Origin: Euzebya sp.
GTDB lineage: Bacteria; Actinomycetota; Nitriliruptoria; Euzebyales; Euzebyaceae
Direction: 5' to 3'
Assembly: GCF_964222135.1 (NCBI RefSeq)
Contig: NZ_CAXQBR010000035.1
Span: 1 to 32,271 of the forward strand
Length of the DNA stretch: 32,271 nt
A program made the translations under genes and the position numbers. Position 1 is the first letter of the stretch, and each line of letters starts with the position of its first letter. The notes beneath the pieces were generated by a model that was not told the origin of the DNA, did no database searches, and worked only from the letters and a program-made list of their open reading frames with translations. This document shows positions 15,867 through 23,151 of the stretch, piece after piece.

Positions 15867-17237
15867 ATGCGGCCCCTCGAGATCGTCCTGATCGTGGTGG
15901 CCGTCGTCGCGGTCGGCTGGCCGTCCGGTCGCAGTCGGGTGGTGGGCCTGGGCGTCGCCCTCGCCGCCGCCGCGGCGGCGCTCCTCCAGGTCGTCCTCGA
16001 GGGTGCGCGCTGGCAGCTGCTCCCCGCCTACGGCGTCGTGGTCCCGGTCGTCGTGTGGCGCCTCGTCCACCTCCGGTCGCCGCGCACGGGTCATCGCGCG
16101 TGGCGGGTGGCCGGTCTGGTCACGGGGGTGGTGGCCCTCGTGCTGAGCGCCGCCGCCGGGACGGTCCTGCCCGCCCCGTCGCTGCCGGCACCCGAGGGTC
16201 CGCACGCGGTCGGGACGACGAGCTGGGAGCTGGCACCGACCGGCCGCGACGACCCGTATCGCGAGGGCGAGCGACGGCTGGTGGCCCAGGCGTGGTACCC
16301 GACGACCGGCGACGGCCCCGTCGCCCCGTGGGTGGCGGACGCGGACGCCTTCAGCGCCGCCGTCGGCCCCCAGGTCGGCGTGCCGGGGATCGTGCTGGGC
16401 CACCTCGGGCTCGTCGAGTCGAACGCCGTCGCGGACGCGCCGATCGCCGGCGGCACCTGGCCGGTGGTGGTGTACAGCCACGGGTGGAGCGGGTTCCGGA
16501 CCGTCCAGTCCGATCTCGCGGAGTCCCTCGCCAGCCACGGGTTCGTCGTGCTCGCACTGGACCACACCTCGGGGGCGGCGATCAGCCTGTTCCCCGACGG
16601 CTCGGCGATCCCCCTCGACCCCTCCGCGAACCCCGATCCCGATGAGGTCGGCTCGGCCGTGTACCGCGAGCGGATCACCCTGCTCGAGGCGACGTTCTCC
16701 GCCGACGTCGCCACGTTGCTCGACCAGCTGGCGGAGGGGGCGGGTCCCGCCGTGCTCGGTGACGACCTCCAGCTGGACGGCGTCGGCCTGGTCGGGCACT
16801 CGACCGGTGGGGGTGCGGCGTACCGGTTCTGCATCGTCGACGACCGGTGCGCGGCAGCCCTGGGGTTCGACCCGTGGGTGGAGCCGATCCCCGCCGAGCT
16901 GCGCGCCCAGGGGCTGGACGTGCCCGTGCGGTCCATCCGCAGCGAGGCGTGGCAGGGCAACGACAACGACACGCTGCTGCGCGGCCTACACGCGGACTCG
17001 CCGGGCGACGCCGGGGTGGACGTCGTCCCCGGCGCGATCCACCGCGACTTCACGCTCCTCCCCTTCCTCAGCCCCCTCGCCGGCCAGCTGGGCCTGTCCG
17101 GCGACGTGGACGCCGCGGCGATGCACGACGCGATCGACCGCGTCGCCGTCGCCTTCTTCGCCTGGCACCTCCGCGGCGAGGACCCGGGCACCGATCGCCC
17201 CGCCCTGGTCGTTCCCGACCCGGTCGCGGGCGGGTGA
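15867..17237 (+). CDS. Membrane-anchored alpha/beta hydrolase, PAF-acetylhydrolase-like
   Basis: The 456-residue protein has three N-terminal transmembrane helices (about 4-20, 26-60, 80-100), then a large, probably extracytoplasmic, alpha/beta hydrolase domain. This carries 'AQAWYPT', 'PVVVYSHGWSGFRT' (oxyanion region), 'GFVVLALDHTSGAA', the nucleophile elbow 'GHSTGGGAA' with the catalytic Ser, 'LGFDPWVEP' with a candidate Asp, and 'GAIHRDFT' with the candidate His. The pattern matches bacterial proteins related to platelet-activating-factor acetylhydrolase. These act as lipases or esterases on short-chain esters, and the substrate here is unknown. ATG 15867 is supported by a TAGACT -10 box 9 nt upstream. 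The gene diverges from the cupin. Confidence 0.85.
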   Translation: MRPLEIVLIVVAVVAVGWPSGRSRVVGLGVALAAAAAALLQVVLEGARWQLLPAYGVVVPVVVWRLVHLRSPRTGHRAWRVAGLVTGVVALVLSAAAGTVLPAPSLPAPEGPHAVGTTSWELAPTGRDDPYREGERRLVAQAWYPTTGDGPVAPWVADADAFSAAVGPQVGVPGIVLGHLGLVESNAVADAPIAGGTWPVVVYSHGWSGFRTVQSDLAESLASHGFVVLALDHTSGAAISLFPDGSAIPLDPSANPDPDEVGSAVYRERITLLEATFSADVATLLDQLAEGAGPAVLGDDLQLDGVGLVGHSTGGGAAYRFCIVDDRCAAALGFDPWVEPIPAELRAQGLDVPVRSIRSEAWQGNDNDTLLRGLHADSPGDAGVDVVPGAIHRDFTLLPFLSPLAGQLGLSGDVDAAAMHDAIDRVAVAFFAWHLRGEDPGTDRPALVVPDPVAGG

Positions 17238-17327
17238 GGAGCACACACCCTCCGAGCCGGCCTGGGGGCCGGGCGTGCGGGCGGTCAGGCATCCGCCGGG
17301 ACGACCGTGGTGACGGTGCCGCTGGCG

Positions 17328-17795
17328 TCAGCCGGCCGCGGCGACCTCGGGCGGTTCGAAGGCACGGCGGAACGTGAACGCGGTGGGCGACGGCCCGTGG
17401 GCACGGAGGTGGAGGAGTCGGTCCTCCGCCTCGGCGACGTCCGGGAGGTGGCTCTCCGGCACCCACCACAGCGCGACCGACGGCGCCTCGGCCGGGAGGA
17501 ACCACTCGCGGCGGCGGCGCAGGAAGTCGACGTGCTCGGTCCGGAGGGTGAAGTCGAGCAGCGACTCGAGGTCCTGCCAGACGGTGATGTTGCTGATCAG
17601 GCCGGGGTCGCCGAAGAACGCGACGTCGGTGTTGCCCCCGTGCGCATCCCCCTCCTGCATGATCCAGACGAAGCCGGGCGCCGCGGCGCCGATCCCGTTG
17701 ATCCGGTCGAGGTTGTCGACGAACCCCGCCATCCGGGGGTCGTCCAGCGGGTGGCGCATCCGCGCGACGTTGACCTGGGCGAGGTGGTGGCTCAC
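17328..17795 (-). CDS. DUF3291 domain protein
   Basis: The 155-residue protein matches DUF3291, a ferredoxin-like (ABM-type) fold. It begins 'HLAQVNVARMRHPLDDPRMAGFVDNLDRINGIGAAAPGFVW', continues with 'NITVWQDLESLLDFTLRTEHVDFLRRRREWF' and ends with 'VALWWVPESHLPDVAEAEDRLLHLRAHGPSPTAFTFR'. The family function is unknown. The GTG at 17795 is the only start that keeps the conserved N-terminus, because the ATG at 17803 is out of frame and stops at once. No convincing ribosome-binding site is seen. It converges on the alpha/beta hydrolase. Confidence 0.85.
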   Translation of the reverse strand: MSHHLAQVNVARMRHPLDDPRMAGFVDNLDRINGIGAAAPGFVWIMQEGDAHGGNTDVAFFGDPGLISNITVWQDLESLLDFTLRTEHVDFLRRRREWFLPAEAPSVALWWVPESHLPDVAEAEDRLLHLRAHGPSPTAFTFRRAFEPPEVAAAG

Positions 17796-17908
17796 GGCGA
17801 CATGATGGCACGCCCGGATGCCGTCGCGGGCGCCGGCCTCGCTCGCGTTCGACCCCGCGGTAGGAACTACTCATCCCACGCCCGCGGGCCTGTGTGACCC
17901 TCCCGCGG

Positions 17909-18160
17909 ATGTCACATCCTCTGCGCCGCCCTGCCCTGCTCGCCCTCGTGATCCTCGCGCTCGTCGTGCCCGGTCTCCCTCCAGCCGCGGCGCAGACCGG
18001 CGGGGGCCTGGTCGAGGTCGGCGGCGCCGAGGACGTGGTGGACGGCCGGACGCCGACGACCCTGGGGGCCGTGCTCGCCGGCGGGGGCGGCCACGTCGCG
18101 TTCGCCAGCACCGGCAACCACACGCAGTCCGCGGTCGCCGGCGGCCTGTTCGTCTTCAGG
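17909..18160 (+). pseudogene. Truncated secreted-protein ORF
   Basis: ATG 17909 opens a clear signal peptide: basic 'RR', a hydrophobic core LALVILALVVPGL, and likely cleavage after 'AAA' before Gln. About 55 plausible mature residues follow ('GGGLVEVGGAEDVVDGRTP', 'HVAFASTGNHTQSAVAGGLFVF'). At 18161 the frame enters a 62-bp tandem repeat whose unit is not a multiple of three, and beyond it the translation is low-complexity and runs into the tRNA. I read this as the 5' end of a gene for a secreted protein that lost its remainder. The family is not recognised. An intact short secreted peptide cannot be excluded. Confidence 0.4.
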
Positions 18161-18365
18161 AGCGGCGGGTGCACCCAGGTGGACGCGGTCCCATCGCCGT
18201 GGGTGCGCGGCCCGCCCGTGGGAGCGGCGGGTGCACCCAGGTGGACGCGGTCCCATCGCCGTGGGTGCGCGGCCCGCCCGTGGGAGCGGCGGGCGCACCC
18301 AGGTGGACGCGGTCCCATCGCCGTGGGTGCGCGGCCCGCCGGTGAGAGCGGCGGACGCACCCGGG
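18161..18365. repeat. 62-bp tandem repeat, 3 copies plus partial fourth
   Basis: Copies start at 18161, 18223 and 18285, with a partial copy at 18347. The first two are identical; the third has three substitutions. Each contains the palindrome GGGTGCACCC (18167-18176, 18229-18238; variant at 18291-18300). The 62-bp unit shifts reading frame each time, and every frame stays open because of GC richness, so it is not obviously coding. The array interrupts the secreted-protein ORF and lies about 150 bp before the tRNA. Confidence 0.9.
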
Positions 18366-18518
18366 GGGGTGTCGCTCGACCTGGCGGATGGGGGTTGGTC
18401 CGGCGTGCGTGGACGAGGCGGTGCCGATCGGCCCGCCTCCAGCGCGGCGGCGAGGAGGGGTGCGAGCTGCACGGAGGGGCCGCTACCATTGCTCGTCCAT
18501 CGGCTCCAACCGGTGTTC
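18366..18518. other. Noncoding spacer before tRNA with -10-like box
   Basis: No coding signal is convincing here. TACCAT at 18484-18489 lies 29 nt before the tRNA and may be the -10 of the tRNA promoter. No -35 element was recognised. Confidence 0.3.
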
Positions 18519-18594
18519 GCCCCTGTAGCTCAGTCGGAAGAGCGGCGCTCTCGTAAAGCGCAGGCCAGCGGTTCGATCCCGCTCGGGGGCTCCA
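18519..18594 (+). tRNA. tRNA-Thr(CGT)
   Basis: A 76-nt cloverleaf can be drawn by eye. The acceptor stem GCCCCTG pairs with CGGGGGC (one G-U), the D arm is GCTC/GAGC, the anticodon stem GCGCT/AGCGC holds loop CTCGTAA with anticodon CGT (reads ACG, threonine), and the T arm AGCGG/CCGCT holds TTCGATC. The discriminator is T and the CCA end is encoded (18592-18594). Confidence 0.95.
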
Positions 18595-18892
18595 CACCCG
18601 GATGTCGCACCCAAGTCGCCAGCGCGATGTCGTGTGCGCGAACTCCGGCGGCCAGCGCCGCTCGTGCGGCCGTGAGGTGCGGGCCGATGAGGGGACGCGA
18701 GCCACCCTCGGCGATGCGGCGGAGGCGGGCAACGCGGGCCTCGGTGGTCGGATGGGGCCGCAGCCACCACGGCGGCAGGGTCGTGCGCGTCCTGTGGGCC
18801 TCCCACATGGCGCCGCTGTGGCGCTCCATCACCCACAGCGCCTGCGCGAGGAGCAGCAGGGTCGCCGCGGTCGGCGCCCACAGGATGGCCAA
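18595..18892 (-). pseudogene. Membrane-peptidase-like remnant reading into tRNA
   Basis: On the minus strand a frame opening near TTG 18892 encodes a transmembrane helix (AATLLLLAQALWVMERHSG), then 'PPWWLRPHPTTEARVARLRRIAEGG', which resembles the C-terminal tail of M48-type membrane peptidases. The frame has no stop before the tRNA and ends only at 18530, inside it. An in-frame TGA lies about 60 bp upstream of the TTG. No HExxH zinc motif is present. I infer a decayed 3' fragment; a small membrane protein is less likely. Spurious ORFs over tRNAs are common, so confidence is low. Confidence 0.3.
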
Positions 18893-19069
18893 TGGAGGGC
18901 GCGAGGGGCGGAGCAGTGTACGAGCGCGCCCACCACCGGGTCATCCTGTCCGCGCCAGTCCTCACGGACGTCTCACATCTCGCCCACTCGGTTAGGACCG
19001 GGACTAGTGTGCCGGCGCGAACGTGCGCCCGCTGACGAGCACGAGCACCCCACCCCGAAAGGAACCCCG
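18893..19069. other. Intergenic region upstream of lipoprotein gene
   Basis: No gene is supported here. TAGTGT at 19005-19010 is a candidate -10 box for the lipoprotein gene and would give a leader of about 50 nt containing its ribosome-binding site. Confidence 0.3.
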
Positions 19070-19612
19070 ATGCGCAAGACCATGCTGATCTTGGCGCTCC
19101 TCCTGTCCGTCCTCGCGGCCGCATGCGGTGGCGCCGACGACACGGCCGAGGACACCGACGACGCCGGCGACGAGGCCGCCGCAGACGTCGACGCCGATGT
19201 GGAGGCCACCACTGACGAGGACGGCACCGCAGAAGTCGATGCCGAGGTCTCGGGCACCATCGACGCCGCGGCGTGCCAGGAGGCCGCCGACGCGCTGAAC
19301 GCCGTCCCCTCCGCCCTGGCCGACGCCACCACCGGCAGCGCCCAGGCCGACGCGATCATGGAGCAGGCCAACGCCTTCCTCGAGCTGGCCGACTCCGTCC
19401 CCGACGAGTACGCCAGCGACTTCCAGGTCCTGGGCGACACCTTCAACGAGATCGCCTCCGCCCTCGAGGGCATCGACCTCGAGTCCGGCGAGGTGCCGGA
19501 CCAGGAGGCGCTGACCCAGCTCCAGGAGCTCTCGACCACGCTGTCGGGTCCGGAGATCACCGAGGCCAGCACCAACGTCGGCGAGTACTTCGCCGCCGGG
19601 TGCCCGAGCTAG
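19070..19612 (+). CDS. Small acidic lipoprotein of unknown function
   Basis: The 180-residue protein has a lipoprotein-type signal peptide (MRKTMLILALLLSVLAAAC, Cys19; the lipobox is Ala-rich and lacks the usual Leu at -3). A very acidic, Asp/Ala-rich linker (about 21-60) follows, then a compact helical domain (about 65-180). That domain has one Cys near its start ('DAAACQEAADAL') and one at its end ('FAAGCPS'), which could form a disulfide closing the helical bundle. ATG 19070 follows AAAGGA. It resembles many exported actinobacterial lipoproteins of unknown role. A strong bidirectional hairpin follows. Confidence 0.85.
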   Translation: MRKTMLILALLLSVLAAACGGADDTAEDTDDAGDEAAADVDADVEATTDEDGTAEVDAEVSGTIDAAACQEAADALNAVPSALADATTGSAQADAIMEQANAFLELADSVPDEYASDFQVLGDTFNEIASALEGIDLESGEVPDQEALTQLQELSTTLSGPEITEASTNVGEYFAAGCPS

Positions 19613-19630
19613 CACCTCCCTGACGCACAC

Positions 19631-19660
19631 GACGCCCCGCCGGTCCGCCGGCGGGGCGTC
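19631..19660. terminator. Bidirectional terminator, 13-bp stem
   Basis: Arms 19631-19643 and 19648-19660 are perfectly complementary around the loop TCCG. It sits 18 bp after the lipoprotein stop and 30 bp after the holB stop, so it can end both convergent transcripts. Confidence 0.8.
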
Positions 19661-19690
19661 GCGCGTTCGATCGGGTGCGCCCGCCTGGCG

Positions 19691-20803
19691 CTAGGGCTGC
19701 AGCGACCGGGCGTGGGCGCCGAGGATGAACGCCTCGACGGCCAGGTCCCAGCGGACGTTGACCTCGATCGACTCCCGGACGTGGAGGGCGGCGTCGCAGA
19801 TGTCGAGGAGCGCCCCCGCCGACACCGCCTCGGCCTGCTCGGACAGCGCGTCCAGGGCGTCGACGTTCCGGACGGCGTCCGCGCCCCCTCCCCCACCGAC
19901 GACGAGGGCGTCGCGGCACCAGCCGACGACGTCGTCGAGGGCCTGCTGCACGGTGGCGGTCTGCTCGGCGCGGGCGAGGCGCTTGTAGCGCTCCTCGAGG
20001 TCCTTCAGCACCGGCCGGGGCGGCTGGTCGCCGTAGAGCTCGGTGAGCTGCTCGAGCTGGGCGTCCCCCTCCGCCTCGATCGCCTTCACCCGACGGCCGA
20101 TCTCATCCTTCAGCGCCCGCGACGCGAGCAGGGCGAAGCCCGGCCCGTCGGCGCGGACCCGCACCAGCCACTCCCGGTGGGCCCGGTAGTCGGCCAGCGC
20201 CGTCGGGTCGGCCAGCCGCCGCAGGACCGTCGGCGACCCCATCGCCGCGCGCACCGCGAGCTGCGCGTCGACGCCGGTCAGGTCGAGGGACGCCGCGAGC
20301 TCCGACAGCTGCGCGGCGTTCCAGGCCGCGAAGGTCACCACGCGGCAGCGCGACAGGATCGTGTCGGGCAGCTCGGCCGGATCGGCCAGGTCGAGGATCC
20401 ACACCGTCCCGGGCGGCGGCTCCTCGAGCGCCTTGAGGAACGCGTTCGCGGCCTCGGGGTTCATCCGGTCCGCCGCGACGATGCGGAGGACCTTGACCCG
20501 CCCCTCCTTGATCGTCTGGTTGGCCGCGTCCAGCCACAGCGAGCGGACGTCCTCCTTGCGGTGGAACGCCCCGACGGGGGTGAACTCGCGGTACGCCGGG
20601 TGGGCGCCGCGCAGGAACCGACCGGTCAGGACCTCGTCGCCCAACGCCCCGTTCGCGTCGGCGGCGAAGGCCCGGGCGACCTCTGTCTGGCCGACGTCTG
20701 GGGGGCCGACGAAGGCCCACGCGTGGCCGATGTCGTCGCGCGTGACCGCGCCCGACAGCACCTCGGCTGCCCGGCGTTGGGCCGGGATGTCCCACACGTC
20801 CAC
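19691..20803 (-). CDS. holB: DNA polymerase III subunit delta'
   Basis: This 370-residue clamp-loader subunit helps load the beta sliding clamp onto DNA. It shows 'WDIPAQRRAAEVL', 'HAWAFVGPPDVGQTEVARAFA' (a degenerate P-loop with Gln for Lys, as expected for the non-hydrolysing delta'), 'VLRIVAADRMNPEAANAFLKALEEPP' (Walker B-equivalent region) and the arginine-finger motif 'ILSRCRVVTF'. The C-terminal half is helical. GTG 20803 is supported by a TAGCCT -10 box 8 nt upstream, indicating a leaderless mRNA. It follows tmk by 48 bp, the usual actinobacterial topA-tmk-holB order. Confidence 0.9.
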   Translation of the reverse strand: MDVWDIPAQRRAAEVLSGAVTRDDIGHAWAFVGPPDVGQTEVARAFAADANGALGDEVLTGRFLRGAHPAYREFTPVGAFHRKEDVRSLWLDAANQTIKEGRVKVLRIVAADRMNPEAANAFLKALEEPPPGTVWILDLADPAELPDTILSRCRVVTFAAWNAAQLSELAASLDLTGVDAQLAVRAAMGSPTVLRRLADPTALADYRAHREWLVRVRADGPGFALLASRALKDEIGRRVKAIEAEGDAQLEQLTELYGDQPPRPVLKDLEERYKRLARAEQTATVQQALDDVVGWCRDALVVGGGGGADAVRNVDALDALSEQAEAVSAGALLDICDAALHVRESIEVNVRWDLAVEAFILGAHARSLQP

Positions 20804-20811
20804 GTCCGCGG

Positions 20812-20817
20812 AGGCTA
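20812..20817 (-). promoter_or_regulatory. -10 box for leaderless holB mRNA
   Basis: TAGCCT on the minus strand ends 8 nt before the holB GTG (20803). No ribosome-binding site is present. Confidence 0.4.
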
Positions 20818-20851
20818 GCGCGCGGGTGGGACAGGTCCGTCGCGACCCAGA

Positions 20852-23044
20852 TCAGCCCTCGGCGGTGTCGCCGAACCCGTCCGCCTCACGACCGTCGTCG
20901 ACCGGGGTCCCGGCGATCGGGGTGTCGATCGGCATCGGCAGCCAGCGGTGCAGGGCGGCACGGACCTGGCGGTGGATGCTCGTGGTGTCGGCGTGCGCGT
21001 CGATGATGAGGAACCGGTCGCGGTCGTTCCGCGCGAGATCGAGGTAGCCCTTCGCGACCCGCTTGTGGAACGCGAGGTCCTCGGCCTCCATGCGGTCGAA
21101 CCCGTTGGGGTCGGCGTTCGGGAAGCTCACGAGGTTGTCCGCCCGGCCCGGTCGGCGGCCGGCGCCGTCACCCGACCCGGACCGGCGCGACACCCGGTGC
21201 AACCCCTCCTGCGGGTCCAGGTTGAGCAGCACGACCACGTCGGGCAGCACGCCGGCGACCGCCCAGCGGTTGACCTCGTGCACCTCGTCGACCCGCAGCC
21301 CACGCCCGTAGCCCTGGTAGGCAAGCGAGGAGTCGACGAACCGGTCGCAGAGCACGACCTTCCCCTCCTCGAGCGCCGGTCGGATCGTGTGCTCGACGTG
21401 GTCCGCGCGGGCGGCGGCGATCAGCAGCGCCTCGGTCCGGTCCCCCATCCCGACCGTCTGCGGGTCGAGCACCAGCGCGCGGATCTGCTCGGCGAGGTCC
21501 GCGCCACCCGGCTCGCGGGTCACCACCACGTCACGGCCCTCAGCGCCGAGCTGGTCGGCGAGCAAGCGGATCTGGGTGGACTTGCCCGCCCCCTCGACGC
21601 CCTCGAAGCTGATGAACAGGCCGTCGGTGGTCCGCTGCGGCGGCGCCGGCGGCAGGCGCATGGGCTGCTGGCCGGTCCGGCGCGCCGACGCGATGGCCGA
21701 CCGGGTCCGCAGGCCGAAGTACAGCGCGATCAGCCCGCCGACGATGACGGTGACCCGCACGCCGGTGACGGTCAGCATGCCGGTGGCGGTCCCCAGCGAC
21801 AGGCGACCGATCGCGCCGGCGACGAACGGGCCGATGCCCAGCGCGGCGAAGAGGCTGATGCGGGTCAGCACGTAGAAGAGGCTGAACGTGCGCGCCCTGG
21901 TGACGTCCTCGGTGTGGGTCTGCAGGAGCGTGTAGCCCTGCACCACCGCGACGCCCGCCGACGCCCCCAGCAGGGCGCCGATCGCCAGGGCCATGCCGAA
22001 GTTGACGCTGAGCGCGGTGAGCACGGCGAGCAGCCCCGTCACCGCCAGCATGATCGGGAACACCAGCTCCTGGGTGTAGCGCCGCAGGAGCGGGATCAGC
22101 ACCGCGATGCCGACGACGAGCCCGCCGCCGACGACGCTGAGGAGGATCGACCAGTCGGCCTCGGGGCGGCCGAGGTCGCGGGCGACGAAGACCGGGCCGA
22201 GGCCGATGACCACGCCGGCGCCGAAGAACACGCCGACGATGCCGCTGATCAGTGCGCGCAGGAGCGGGAAGCCGCGGATGAAGTCGAGGCCCTCGCGGAG
22301 CTCCTGCAGCACGCCGGGCTGCTCGTCGGCGTCCTTGCGCTGCTGGCGCCGCTCGGCCTCGCCGGGCAGGTCGACCTTGAACAGCAGCATCCCGCTCAGC
22401 ACGAAGCTGATCGCGTTCAGGACCAGGGCCAGGCGCAGCGGGTCCGCGTCGATCGCCAGCAGCGCGCCGATCCCGTTGGCGGCCGCGATCATCACCGTGG
22501 TCGACACCGCACCCAGGGGGAGGGTGCCGTAGCTGCACAGCAGGTTGAGCTGGTTGGCCTCGGTCAGGTGCGCGTCGTCCTCGACGACCTGGGGCAGCGA
22601 CGCGTCCTTCGCCGACAGGAAGAGCAGCGAGATGCACTCGACGATGAACGTCAGCGCGAAGATCGCCAGCACGTCACCGGCGAAGGCGATCATCAGGTAG
22701 ACGACCGCCCGCGACATGTCGGTGAAGACCAGGACCTTCCGCCGGTCGTACCGGTCGGCGATCACGCCGGCGATCGGCCCGAACAGCGCCGACGGCAACA
22801 GGCGGATCATCAGCAGGCCGCCGACCGCGAACAGCGCGGACGACGAGTCCTCGTTCAGCTGGGTCATCAGCGCCGTCAGCGCGACGAAGCCCATCCAGTC
22901 GCCCACGCTCGAGGTGAACGACGACGCGAACCAGTACCGGAAGTTCCGGTTGCGCAGCAGCTGCACGTACGCCGACCGGGACGACGGCATGGCTCGGACC
23001 GGCTCGTCGGAGCCGGGGGCGTGGTAGAAGGGGTCGCTGGGCAT
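20852..23044 (-). CDS. tmk: dTMP kinase fused to MFS transporter domain
   Basis: The 730-residue fusion has an N-terminal MFS-3-like region (about 25-450, roughly 12 helices, with 'VGDWMGFVALTALM', 'GPIAGVIADRYDRRKVLVFTDMSRA' after helix 2, and 'FVLSGMLLFKVDLPGEAERR' before the central loop). Thymidylate kinase follows from about 470: P-loop 'ISFEGVEGAGKST' near 478, 'VVTREPGGADLAEQIR', 'AARADHVEHTIRPALEEGKVVLCDRFVDSSLAYQGYGRGL' and 'VVVLLNLDPQEGLHR'. The kinase makes dTDP for DNA synthesis. The MFS half is common in actinobacterial Tmk (for example Streptomyces), and its transport substrate is unknown. ATG 23044 lacks a strong ribosome-binding site; TACGCT at 23086-23081 may be its -10. Confidence 0.93.
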   Translation of the reverse strand: MPSDPFYHAPGSDEPVRAMPSSRSAYVQLLRNRNFRYWFASSFTSSVGDWMGFVALTALMTQLNEDSSSALFAVGGLLMIRLLPSALFGPIAGVIADRYDRRKVLVFTDMSRAVVYLMIAFAGDVLAIFALTFIVECISLLFLSAKDASLPQVVEDDAHLTEANQLNLLCSYGTLPLGAVSTTVMIAAANGIGALLAIDADPLRLALVLNAISFVLSGMLLFKVDLPGEAERRQQRKDADEQPGVLQELREGLDFIRGFPLLRALISGIVGVFFGAGVVIGLGPVFVARDLGRPEADWSILLSVVGGGLVVGIAVLIPLLRRYTQELVFPIMLAVTGLLAVLTALSVNFGMALAIGALLGASAGVAVVQGYTLLQTHTEDVTRARTFSLFYVLTRISLFAALGIGPFVAGAIGRLSLGTATGMLTVTGVRVTVIVGGLIALYFGLRTRSAIASARRTGQQPMRLPPAPPQRTTDGLFISFEGVEGAGKSTQIRLLADQLGAEGRDVVVTREPGGADLAEQIRALVLDPQTVGMGDRTEALLIAAARADHVEHTIRPALEEGKVVLCDRFVDSSLAYQGYGRGLRVDEVHEVNRWAVAGVLPDVVVLLNLDPQEGLHRVSRRSGSGDGAGRRPGRADNLVSFPNADPNGFDRMEAEDLAFHKRVAKGYLDLARNDRDRFLIIDAHADTTSIHRQVRAALHRWLPMPIDTPIAGTPVDDGREADGFGDTAEG

Positions 23045-23151
23045 GGGGAGGGCCGGCTGCAGTGCGCGCGCGGAGCACTCAGCGTACGCCGGGTGTGCAC
23101 CCCGCGGTCCCCGGCCTCCCGGCCGGTCCCACCTAGGGGGCTCCCCCGACG

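Noticed and set aside
12751-15891. 1,046-residue plus-strand open frame opposite the GH3 gene
   Set aside because: It is low-complexity Gly/Val/Asp/Arg-rich translation antisense to a gene with signal peptide, GH3 and CWB2 domains.
18161-18365. CRISPR-like array
   Set aside because: The units are contiguous with no unique spacers, 62 bp long, and no cas genes are present.
17068-18732. 554-residue minus-strand frame across hydrolase, DUF3291 and repeats
   Set aside because: It crosses several real genes, the tandem repeat and the tRNA; its composition is Arg/Pro low complexity.
18602-19069. Upstream extension of the lipoprotein ORF
   Set aside because: ATG 19070 has a ribosome-binding site and begins a lipoprotein signal peptide; the upstream translation is Arg-rich and unlike a protein.
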